A stretch of 10,935 bases of DNA, taken from positions 1 to 10,935 of the forward strand of contig PMKA01000341.1 of NCBI GenBank assembly GCA_003157575.1, written 5' to 3'. The notes below the pieces were generated by a model that was not told the DNA's origin, did not search any database, and saw only the letters and a list, made by a program, of their open reading frames with translations. Shown piece after piece: positions 1-5,418 of the stretch. Position numbers and translations under genes: made by a program. How positions within the stretch are numbered: position 1 is the stretch's first letter; every line of letters begins with the position of its first letter. This stretch comes from Opitutia bacterium (GTDB lineage: Bacteria > Verrucomicrobiota > Verrucomicrobiia > Opitutales > Opitutaceae).

Positions 1-303
1 CAGCAGCAGCGCCTCTGCATCGCACGTGCGATCGCCGTCGAGCCCGAGATCATCCTGATGGACGAGCCTTGTTCAGCTCTCGATCCCATCGCCACCGCCA
101 AGGTCGAGGAGCTGATTCACGAGCTGAAGAAGAAGTACACGATTGTGATCGTCACCCATAACATGCAGCAGGCTGCGCGGGTGTCGGACCGCACGGCGTT
201 CTTTTACCTCGGCAAACTGGTTGAATTCGACGAGACACGGACCATCTTCATGAAGCCCGCAAATTCCCAGACCGAGGCTTATGTCGCCGGTCGCTTCGGT
301 TGA
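1..303 (+). CDS. pstB: Phosphate ABC transporter ATP-binding protein PstB (3' part only)
   Basis: The reading frame is open at the left edge and shows the last 100 residues of PstB, the cytoplasmic ATPase that drives the high-affinity PstSCA phosphate importer. Visible are the tail of the ABC signature (QQQR, first four residues, with LSGG lost beyond the edge), the Walker B segment [13 protein letters not shown] (about 17-29), the switch histidine in [13 protein letters not shown] (H53), and the C-terminal AYVAGRFG, which resembles the usual PstB ending YITGRFG. The Cys-Ser in the DEPCSALDP loop and the [10 protein letters not shown] segment are PstB hallmarks that separate it from other ABC ATPases. 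It is followed 32 bp later by phoU in the same direction, the classical pst-phoU order; pstSCA should lie to the left of the window. The family assignment is secure. The start and the Walker A are not visible. Confidence 0.97.
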   Translation, partial: QQQRLCIARAIAVEPEIILMDEPCSALDPIATAKVEELIHELKKKYTIVIVTHNMQQAARVSDRTAFFYLGKLVEFDETRTIFMKPANSQTEAYVAGRFG

Positions 304-335
304 TGTCGCCCCGCCGCAATCCTGTTTTCCCACCC

Positions 336-1022
336 ATGAAACGATTCTTCGACACCGAACTCGAAACCTTCCGCTCAAAGCTCATCGTGATGGGGGAGAC
401 GGCCATCGAGCAGGTCCACGCGGCGGTCAAGGCGCTGGAGGAAGGCAGCCCGGCTCTCGCCGGCCAGGTGATCGCCGCCGACGACAAGCTTGACCGCCTG
501 GAGGTCGAAATTGACGACGAGGCCGTGCGCTACATGAACCTGCGCGCTCCGGTCGCCAGCGATCTGCGCCTCGTGATCGTCGGGATGAAGGCGAGCCACG
601 ATCTCGAACGGGTGGGGGACGAGGCGACGAGCATCGCAAAACGCTCGATCAAGCTCGGCGCCGAGCCGCCGCTCAAGGCCTATATCGACATACCCCGCAT
701 GGCGACCATCGCGCTGGAAATGCTGCGCGATGCGCTCGACTGTTTCCTGCAGGTCGACGAGGCGAAGGCGGTCGCGGTGTGCAGGCGCGACGCCGAGGTG
801 GACGATCTCAACCGCCAGCTCTACCGGGAGCTGACGAGCTTCATGGTGGAGGACCCCGCGACGATCTCCCGCGCGATCGAGCTCATGTTCGTCTCGAAAT
901 CGATCGAGCGCATTGCGGACCACGCCACCAATATCGCCGAGGAGATGATCTATCTCAGCCAGGGCAAGGACGTGCGCCATACCGACGAGGTGAAGAAGGG
1001 CCCGGCGGGCGGCCAGGCGTGA
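336..1022 (+). CDS. phoU: Phosphate-specific transport system accessory protein PhoU
   Basis: A 228-residue protein with the PhoU opening MKRFFDTELETF and two PhoU helical-bundle repeats. Each repeat carries the metal-binding E/DxxxD signature: ERVGD (91-95) in KASHDLERVGDEATSIAKRS, and ERIAD (191-195) in SIERIADHATNIAEEM. PhoU is a cytoplasmic peripheral protein that couples PstSCAB transport status to the PhoR kinase and keeps the Pho regulon off when phosphate is plentiful. It lies directly after pstB and is probably co-transcribed with it. ATG at 336 was chosen because it gives the family's usual N terminus. An in-frame ATG at 303 would add 11 residues ([11 protein letters not shown]) and overlap the pstB stop; neither start has a clear Shine-Dalgarno. 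The C-terminal tail after residue 215 is short and Gly/Lys rich. Identification is secure; the exact start is less so. Confidence 0.95.
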   Translation: MKRFFDTELETFRSKLIVMGETAIEQVHAAVKALEEGSPALAGQVIAADDKLDRLEVEIDDEAVRYMNLRAPVASDLRLVIVGMKASHDLERVGDEATSIAKRSIKLGAEPPLKAYIDIPRMATIALEMLRDALDCFLQVDEAKAVAVCRRDAEVDDLNRQLYRELTSFMVEDPATISRAIELMFVSKSIERIADHATNIAEEMIYLSQGKDVRHTDEVKKGPAGGQA

Positions 1023-1028
1023 TGTATC

Positions 1029-1075
1029 CTCGCGCGGCAGCCGGGAATCGGACCGTAGCTGCGAGCGTGAGCGAG
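1029..1075. terminator. Weak stem-loop between convergent phoU and phosphoesterase genes
   Basis: The 61-bp gap between the two convergent genes contains an imperfect inverted repeat. GCAGCCGG (1037-1044) pairs with CCG (1053-1055) and GCTGC (1058-1062) across a 2-nt bulge, and CTCGC (1029-1033) can pair with GCGAG (1071-1075). It is well placed for a bidirectional terminator, but no T-run follows on either strand, so the call is tentative. Confidence 0.3.
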
Positions 1076-1083
1076 CGGAGGGT

Positions 1084-1905
1084 TCATCCACTCGCCATTT
1101 CCACAAGCTCAACCGCGGACCCGGCCGCGGACTCCTCCGGCGGCATTGGGTATTCCCGGAGGAAGCTCACGTAGTCGAGCAGTTCAAAGCGCCCGTCGTG
1201 GTGTTCGACGATCGCCGTCAGCGACTCGATCCAGTCGCCGGAGTTCAGATAATGGACGTCGCCGATCATCTTGTCGGCGGGCGTGTGGATGTGTCCGCAC
1301 ATCACGCCGGCGCATTGGTGATCATGGGCGAGCCTGGCGATGTGATCCTCGAATTTGGAGATGTGGTTGACCGCGGATTTGACGCGGGCCTTGATCGCGC
1401 TGCTCAGCGACCAGTACTCCTTGCCGCGCCAGGCGCGCCATGCGTTGTAGGCGCGGTTGAGTTTCAGGAGCACCTGGTACCCCCAGTCGCCGAAGTGGGA
1501 GAGGAACGCGAAGTTCTGCGTGACGGTGTCGAACACGTCGCCATGCAGGACGAAATAGCGGCCGCGGAGCCCTTCGTGGATGTAATCCTCGACGATGGAG
1601 AGATTCTCGAATTCCAGCGGCAGGAACTTCGCCAGGACGTCGTCGTGGTTGCCCCGGACATAGATGACGGTCGTGTCCCGTTTTTCGAGCATCTTGAGGA
1701 CGATCCGGATGAAGCGGGTATGCGCCTTCGTCCACTGGCCGGAACGCCGGAGCTGCCAGCCGTCGATGATGTCGCCGTTGAGAATGAGCTTCTCGCAGCG
1801 GATGTTTCGCAGAAAATGGTTCACCTCGCGCGCCTTGCACTCGGTCGTGCCGAGGTGGACGTCGGAGATGATCACCGTGCGGACTGAAAGACGGTTCTTT
1901 TCCAT
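1084..1905 (-). CDS. PlcP/LpxH2-like metallophosphoesterase (UDP-2,3-diacylglucosamine diphosphatase family)
   Basis: A 273-residue calcineurin-like metallophosphoesterase. The di-metal motifs are all present: DVH (D15, H17), GDIIDG (D45), GNHDD (N86, H87, D88), HGD (121-123) and GHIHTP (204-209). The linking segments, including DIIDGWQLRRSGQW, FGDWGYQVLLKLNRAYN, EYWSLSSAIK and LNSGDWIES, match the group usually annotated as UDP-2,3-diacylglucosamine pyrophosphatase. The phosphate-starvation phospholipase C PlcP of Sinorhizobium also belongs to this group. PlcP releases diacylglycerol from phospholipids so that glycolipids can be made. As last gene of an operon with two lipid-type glycosyltransferases and a lipid kinase beside pstB-phoU, a PlcP role seems more likely than lipid A synthesis, but this is inference. 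The start overlaps the upstream kinase by 34 nt in another frame. The ATG at 1905 leaves 14 residues before the first metal ligand, normal for the family. No signal peptide or membrane segment is visible. Confidence 0.9.
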   Translation of the reverse strand: MEKNRLSVRTVIISDVHLGTTECKAREVNHFLRNIRCEKLILNGDIIDGWQLRRSGQWTKAHTRFIRIVLKMLEKRDTTVIYVRGNHDDVLAKFLPLEFENLSIVEDYIHEGLRGRYFVLHGDVFDTVTQNFAFLSHFGDWGYQVLLKLNRAYNAWRAWRGKEYWSLSSAIKARVKSAVNHISKFEDHIARLAHDHQCAGVMCGHIHTPADKMIGDVHYLNSGDWIESLTAIVEHHDGRFELLDYVSFLREYPMPPEESAAGSAVELVEMASG

Positions 1906-2834
1906 GGTTCGGGGTGGCTGGAGAGCGGAATTGCGGATGGGATCCTGCAGTTGGAGGGAACCAGAAGGCGCAGGCTGCGCGGGCGGACCTCGACCGTCAC
2001 CGTTGCCGCGGCCGGATGGGTCTCGCCATCCGTGTGGATAAGGCCCGGGGCGGATCGCTCGATGACGAAGTGCGCGGCGCGCAGTCGCCAGATGTGCGGG
2101 CTTCCGCCGATTGTGCCCAGAAAGAGCCGGACCACGAGCGCAGCCGCGCCGAGCAGGCCGGGCGGGCGCACGGCAACGAGATCCAGCAGGCCGTCGTCCA
2201 CCCAGGCCCCCGGCGCAACCCTGGCGTTGTTGCCGTACTGGTCGGAGTTGGCCACGGCCACGATGAAGGCGTCCAGCGTCATGCGGGCGCCGTGGTCGTC
2301 GGAAATGGTGACCTTTTCGGGACGGTGCCGGAGGAATGCGGCGAGTCCGGTGCGCGCGTATGCGGGGAGCCCGCGGCGGGAGAGGCGGTTGAACCGGAAG
2401 CTGATCTCGGCGTCAAAACCAAGGCCCATGACGTTGAAGAACGGGTGGCCGTTGGCCGTGCCGGTGTCGATGGACACGGTGCGGGCGGTGTCGTCGACGA
2501 GCAGCGCGAGGGCGCGGCGCGCCCGTGTGGGCAGCCCGAGGTGAAGCGCCAGGCCGTTGCCCGAGCCGCAAGGCACGAGGGCGAGGGCGGCGGGCGAGCC
2601 AACGAGCGCCTGGGCGATCTCGTTCATCGTTCCATCGCCGCCGACGGCCACGATGCGCTCGACCCCGGCATCGAGCGCGTTGCGGGCAAGTTCGGTGGCG
2701 TGGCCCGGGCACTCGGTAAACACGATCCCGGCGTCCAGCCGGTGCGCTTTTGAGAACGCCTGCAGCTCGGCCGCGAGACGGGGACTGCGGCGGTTCCGGC
2801 CGGAAAAGGGGTTGAAGATGAAGAGCGTCTTCAT
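1872..2834 (-). CDS. Diacylglycerol kinase family lipid kinase (YegS/DgkB type)
   Basis: A 320-residue soluble lipid kinase of the DAGK catalytic-domain family. Seen in order are NPFSGRN (8-14), the nucleotide-binding GGDGTMNE (65-72), PCGSGNGLA (88-96) followed by LHLGLP, the family segment NVMGLGFDAEISFRF, and NSDQYGNNARVAPGAWVDDGLLDL near the start of the beta-sandwich half. These enzymes phosphorylate diacylglycerol or related lipids with ATP at the inner membrane face; DAG to phosphatidate is the likeliest reaction here. The ATG at 2834 overlaps the upstream glycosyltransferase stop as ATGA, which decides the start and implies translational coupling. The frame happens to stay open far upstream, but that part is out-of-frame sequence of the neighbouring gene. 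The 3' end runs 34 nt into the phosphoesterase gene. It could instead act on another lipid alcohol; substrate cannot be read from sequence. Confidence 0.9.
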   Translation of the reverse strand: MKTLFIFNPFSGRNRRSPRLAAELQAFSKAHRLDAGIVFTECPGHATELARNALDAGVERIVAVGGDGTMNEIAQALVGSPAALALVPCGSGNGLALHLGLPTRARRALALLVDDTARTVSIDTGTANGHPFFNVMGLGFDAEISFRFNRLSRRGLPAYARTGLAAFLRHRPEKVTISDDHGARMTLDAFIVAVANSDQYGNNARVAPGAWVDDGLLDLVAVRPPGLLGAAALVVRLFLGTIGGSPHIWRLRAAHFVIERSAPGLIHTDGETHPAAATVTVEVRPRSLRLLVPSNCRIPSAIPLSSHPEPWKRTVFQSAR

Positions 2835-3961
2835 GCGGCGGTCGTGACCGGAGCCGGGACGCCCCCGCCGAGCATCTCGGCAACGATGGCCCGGCTGGCT
2901 TCGGGCCGGGCAAGGGGCGCGAGCGCCTCGCGCCATTTGAGCCAGAGAGAGCCCTTGTCTGCAAACGCCTGCCGCAGCGAGCGGACAACCGCGTCGGGTG
3001 TCTCGACCAGCCCGCCGACGCCGTGGCGGCGGAGCAATTCGTAGTTGCCCTCCTCCTGTCCCGGCACGACCTGGTTCACAAGCATCGGACAACGTGCGGC
3101 GATCGCCTCCTGGGTGGTGGCGCCGCCCGCCTTGCTGATGACTACATGGTGGGTCATCAACAGACGTGGAACCTCGTTGGTCCAGCCGAGGATGTCGGTG
3201 CGCCGGCGCCGGCCGGCGGCGAGGCGTTCGAGCTGTCGCCGCAGGTGATCGTCGCGGCCGACGGCGAACGTCAGCTCCCAGTCGGAATCCTCCAGCAGCC
3301 GGCGCGCGGTCGACAGGGCGTGGCGGACGCCGGAGTGGACGATGTAGAAGACGCGTGGTGTCGCTCCCGCGGCAAGATCGGGCGGGGAGAGGCTCCCGGC
3401 ATGTTCGCTGAAGAACGCAGGGACCGGAAAGCCAAGGACCCGCAGCCTGGCCGCCGGCACCCCCCGGGCGCGCATCACGAGGGCCGTGTCCTGGTTGGGG
3501 ACAAACCATGCGGTGCAGGCCGGGCGGACCCAGAGGGAGTTGATGCTGATGGAATCGGTCACGACGTTGTAGAACGGCGCAGTCAGCCGGCCCGAGGAGG
3601 CGAGACGCTCGAGAAGGAACCCGTAGGCGGGAAAGGTGCTGCAAACGACCGCCGGTTGCTCCCGCTGTATCAGCAGATCCAGCTGGCGGAGCTCCCGGCG
3701 CAGCAGCCAGAGGTGCCGGGGAAAGATCTCATTGTGGTCCACCCACCGGTAAAACGCGCTCCAGAGTCCCGGCGTGCCGTTAATTGCGGCGAGATAGGCG
3801 TGGCGGGCGATCCGGTTGAGCCGCGGAGAGCAAAGGGCGAGGAGGTCGACGGCCTGTGCGGTTCCGGGACCATGCAGCGCGTCGCCGGCTGCGGCGAGGT
3901 TGCGGGCGGCTGCATTGTGCCCCTCGCCGAAACCTGCGGTGAGGATGAGGAGTTTGCTCAT
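2831..3961 (-). CDS. GT28-type glycosyltransferase, MGDG synthase/UgtP-like
   Basis: A 376-residue GT-B glycosyltransferase resembling plant/bacterial monogalactosyldiacylglycerol synthase and Bacillus UgtP. The N-terminal acceptor half has the glycine-rich motif AGFGEGHNAAA (9-19), a tyrosine/tryptophan-rich stretch LWSAFYRWVDHNEIF and VVTDSISINSLWVRP (133-147), where VTD...W is typical of the MGDG-synthase domain. The C-terminal donor half has ISKAGGATTQEAIAARCP (275-292) and PGQEEGNYELL (300-310), the UDP-sugar-binding region. Such enzymes move a hexose from a UDP-sugar onto diacylglycerol at the cytoplasmic membrane face. It is second in the operon: its ATG overlaps the upstream GT4 stop by 4 nt and its stop overlaps the lipid-kinase ATG by 4 nt. 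The neighbours support a DAG acceptor. Donor sugar and processivity cannot be predicted. A MurG-like role in peptidoglycan is disfavoured by the MGDG-type N terminus. Confidence 0.88.
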   Translation of the reverse strand: MSKLLILTAGFGEGHNAAARNLAAAGDALHGPGTAQAVDLLALCSPRLNRIARHAYLAAINGTPGLWSAFYRWVDHNEIFPRHLWLLRRELRQLDLLIQREQPAVVCSTFPAYGFLLERLASSGRLTAPFYNVVTDSISINSLWVRPACTAWFVPNQDTALVMRARGVPAARLRVLGFPVPAFFSEHAGSLSPPDLAAGATPRVFYIVHSGVRHALSTARRLLEDSDWELTFAVGRDDHLRRQLERLAAGRRRRTDILGWTNEVPRLLMTHHVVISKAGGATTQEAIAARCPMLVNQVVPGQEEGNYELLRRHGVGGLVETPDAVVRSLRQAFADKGSLWLKWREALAPLARPEASRAIVAEMLGGGVPAPVTTAA

Positions 3962-5094
3962 GGCGGGTTTGCTTCGATGACGGCGAGCAGGTCGGCCTCA
4001 AACCGGAGGATGACGTTGGTCCAGGAGTGATCGTCCCGGGCGGCGGCGTTCGCGCGCAGGCGGTCCCGCAACGCTCCGTCGCGCGCCAGTTCGGCGGCGG
4101 CGGCCGCGAGCGCCTGCGGATCGTGCCGGGGTGCGACGAGACCGTTCTCGCCGTGGCGGACGAACTGGCGCGCCGCGGCATAGTCGAAACTGGCTATCGC
4201 AAGGCCGCTGGCCATCGCTTCGGTGACCACATTGCCGAAGGTCTCAGTCAGGCTTGCATGCACATAGACGTCGGCGGAGGCGTAGTGGCGGGACAGGGCT
4301 TCGCGCGGGATGAACCCGGTGAAAATGCACTCCGGGTGGGCCGCCTGGAGGGCCGGCCGCAACGGGCCGTCGCCGACGAGCACAAAACGCAGGCGCGGGT
4401 GGACGGCGCGCATCGCGGAATACGAGGCGAACAGGAGCGGATAGTTCTTTTCGGCCGCCATCCGGCCGACGTGCAGCAGGACGACGTCTCCATTGACGGC
4501 GCCCCAGCTGGCGCGAAGTGCAGAAGAGCGGAAAGCGGGTGAAAAGCTTTTGGAGTCCACGCCGCGCGAGAGCACGCCGAGCCGGGTGAAGCCAAGCGCG
4601 AAAAGTTCCTGGCAGAGCTCCTCGGTCGGTGCGAAGGTGCGCAGCGTGCGGTTGTGAACGTGGCGCAGCCATGCGATCGCGGCTCCGCGCAGGGGTGCGA
4701 ATCCGTAGCACTTCGCATAGAGGTGGAAATTGGTGTGGAAGCTCGATGTGACCGGTATGCCGAGCGCCCGGGCGGCGCTTACCGCCGATGCGCCGAGCGG
4801 ACCCTCGGTGGCGACGTGCACGAGATCCGGGCGTCCGGCCCGCCACAGCCTTTTTAGCCGCCGTCGCGCGGGCAGGCCGAGCCGCATCAGGGGGTAACCG
4901 GGCAGCGGCAGACCGGGCAGGGGCTCCTCGCGATATTCCGGGTGCTCGGCGGTGCTGGAAAGATCGGACCGCCGTGGCCGGTAGACCGTCACCTCGTGCT
5001 TCCGACGGCCCAATTCACGGGCGATAATCCCAAAGGTCATGGCGACGCCGTTGATCTCGGGAGGGAAGGTCTCGGTGACGATGGCCAGTTTCAC
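3958..5094 (-). CDS. GT4 family glycosyltransferase (SqdX/MgtA/DgdA-like)
   Basis: A 378-residue retaining GT-B glycosyltransferase. The N-terminal acceptor domain begins VKLAIVTETFPPEINGVAMT (the GTG start is read as Met) and contains VHVATEGPLG and SSFHTNFHLYAKCYG. The C-terminal domain has LLHVGRMAAEKN (207-217) with the donor-phosphate-binding R211 and K216, LVGDGPLR, and the EX7E motif ETFGNVVTE with E284 and E292. Relatives add glucose, galactose, mannose or sulfoquinovose to lipid acceptors, and this subtype is often found beside PlcP/LpxH2-like genes. As first gene of the operon it may glycosylate DAG directly or extend the sugar added by the GT28 partner. The start is GTG at 5094: an ATG two bases earlier is followed at once by TGA, and no in-frame ATG/GTG/TTG occurs further upstream. 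The donor sugar is unknown. Confidence 0.88.
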   Translation of the reverse strand: MKLAIVTETFPPEINGVAMTFGIIARELGRRKHEVTVYRPRRSDLSSTAEHPEYREEPLPGLPLPGYPLMRLGLPARRRLKRLWRAGRPDLVHVATEGPLGASAVSAARALGIPVTSSFHTNFHLYAKCYGFAPLRGAAIAWLRHVHNRTLRTFAPTEELCQELFALGFTRLGVLSRGVDSKSFSPAFRSSALRASWGAVNGDVVLLHVGRMAAEKNYPLLFASYSAMRAVHPRLRFVLVGDGPLRPALQAAHPECIFTGFIPREALSRHYASADVYVHASLTETFGNVVTEAMASGLAIASFDYAAARQFVRHGENGLVAPRHDPQALAAAAAELARDGALRDRLRANAAARDDHSWTNVILRFEADLLAVIEANPP

Positions 5095-5096
5095 AT
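5091..5096 (-). promoter_or_regulatory. Start-stop element (ATG-TGA) overlapping the GTG start of the lipid operon
   Basis: On the minus strand the sequence reads ATGTGA. The ATG (5096-5094) is followed immediately by TGA (5093-5091), while the GTG start of the GT4 gene (5094-5092) shares its first base with the G of that ATG. An initiating ribosome choosing the ATG would terminate at once. No Shine-Dalgarno favours either codon. It may be coincidence or a translational damper. Confidence 0.3.
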
Positions 5097-5128
5097 GTTC
5101 GCTCAGGCGGAGGATTTCGGTCAGCCCC

Positions 5129-5163
5129 AGGAGGCTGTCGGACTTGCGTTCCGACAGCCTCCT
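5129..5163. repeat. Perfect 14-bp stem-loop in the lipid-operon leader (hairpin 1)
   Basis: AGGAGGCTGTCGGA (5129-5142) and TCCGACAGCCTCCT (5150-5163) are exact reverse complements around a 7-nt loop (cttgcgt). It lies 35-70 nt upstream of the GT4 start codon. Neither strand has a T-run after the stem, so a classical intrinsic terminator is unlikely. If transcription starts near the Pho-box-like site at 5180-5208, this hairpin would be at or near the 5' end of the mRNA. Confidence 0.75.
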
Positions 5164-5170
5164 AGAGTCT

Positions 5171-5200
5171 CATCCACAGGTGACGGACCTGTGTCGGATG
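5171..5200. repeat. Stem-loop 2 of the intergenic array
   Basis: CACAGGT (5175-5181) pairs perfectly with ACCTGTG (5187-5193) around gacgg. CATC (5171-5174) then pairs with GATG (5197-5200), leaving a 3-nt bulge, 11 bp in all. It overlaps the Pho-box-like repeats of site A, so the palindrome may reflect a protein-binding site rather than RNA structure. Confidence 0.55.
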
Positions 5201-5208
5201 CGTGACGA
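5180..5208 (-). promoter_or_regulatory. Pho-box-like direct repeats upstream of the lipid operon (site A)
   Basis: Read on the minus strand, three heptamers TCGTCAC (5208-5202), CCGACAC (5197-5191) and CCGTCAC (5186-5180) start exactly 11 bp apart with 4-bp spacers. PhoB and related OmpR-family regulators bind 7-bp repeats with 4-bp spacers; the E. coli half-site is CTGTCAC/T. The repeats face the GT4 gene and end 85 nt before its GTG. No convincing -10 box was found downstream. The array overlaps stem-loop 2 (5171-5200), which contributes some of the self-similarity. The same motif and phase recur at 10523-10551 and 7690-7729. Confidence 0.5.
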
Positions 5209-5219
5209 TCGGGGCAAAT

Positions 5220-5258
5220 CCAAGGAGCCTGCCGGACTTCGTCCTCCGGGCTCCTTGG
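5220..5258. repeat. Stem-loop 3 of the intergenic array
   Basis: CCAAGGAGCC (5220-5229) pairs perfectly with GGCTCCTTGG (5249-5258). CGGA (5233-5236) pairs inside with TCCG (5245-5248) across a 3-nt bulge, leaving an 8-nt loop. Its sequence resembles hairpin 1: both arms share AGGAG-CTG-CGGACTT, suggesting a diverged second copy of the same element. Confidence 0.65.
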
Positions 5259-5278
5259 CAAATGGCTGGCGCCATTTG
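5259..5278. repeat. Stem-loop 4 of the intergenic array
   Basis: CAAATGGC (5259-5266) pairs perfectly with GCCATTTG (5271-5278) around the tetraloop tggc. It begins on the base after stem-loop 3 ends, so the two could stack coaxially. No gene or T-run explains it. Confidence 0.6.
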
Positions 5279-5285
5279 GGACGGA

Positions 5286-5307
5286 CTTACGCGTAGCAGT
5301 GCGTGAG
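5286..5307. repeat. Stem-loop 5 of the intergenic array
   Basis: CTTACGC (5286-5292) pairs with GCGTGAG (5301-5307), seven pairs including one T-G wobble, around an 8-nt loop. It is preceded by acggactt, the same tetrameric core (cggac + c/t + t) found at or near the loops of stem-loops 1, 2 and 3. Confidence 0.45.
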
Positions 5308-5312
5308 ACCTG

Positions 5313-5340
5313 AAAAATGGCCTTTGTGGGGGCGGAGGCC
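5313..5340 (-). terminator. Probable intrinsic terminator of the hybrid histidine kinase
   Basis: Read on the minus strand, GGCCT (5340-5336) and AGGCC (5323-5319) form a short GC-rich stem around a 12-nt loop, followed by ATTTTT (5318-5313). It lies about 80 nt after the kinase stop codon and in the right orientation. The stem is only 5 bp, so efficiency is uncertain. A separate 7-bp inverted repeat AGAATCC/GGATTCT (5346-5369) lies between it and the kinase stop. Confidence 0.4.
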
Positions 5341-5418
5341 GGAGAAGAATCCAGTTGAGACCGGATTCTGACGATGCCGACCCTGGTTTTCGCCTGAGAA
5401 GAGCTCTGGGTTGGAGAT

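Noticed and set aside
375..1112. A 245-codon minus-strand open frame opposite phoU
   Set aside because: phoU is unambiguous on the plus strand. The antisense product is a codon-mirror shadow (Asp/His/Arg-rich).
1084..1905. Assignment as the canonical lipid A enzyme LpxH
   Set aside because: The fold and motifs allow it, but the operon has no other lipid A gene and instead has DAG-type glycosyltransferases and a lipid kinase, so PlcP-like function is preferred without excluding LpxH2 activity.
1872..3644. A 590-codon open frame that would fuse extra N-terminal sequence to the lipid kinase
   Set aside because: The first 270 codons are the out-of-frame shadow of the GT28 gene: Arg/Pro-rich, low-complexity and without domains. 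The kinase's natural N terminus and the ATGA overlap at 2831-2834 fix the start at 2834.
3023..4030. A 335-codon plus-strand open frame opposite the two glycosyltransferases
   Set aside because: Both minus-strand glycosyltransferases carry their catalytic motifs in frame, and this shadow has none.
5129..5163. Perfect 14-bp hairpin as the intrinsic terminator of the histidine kinase
   Set aside because: No T-run follows it on either strand. It is about 256 nt from the kinase stop, and a better-placed stem with a T5 tract exists at 5313-5340.
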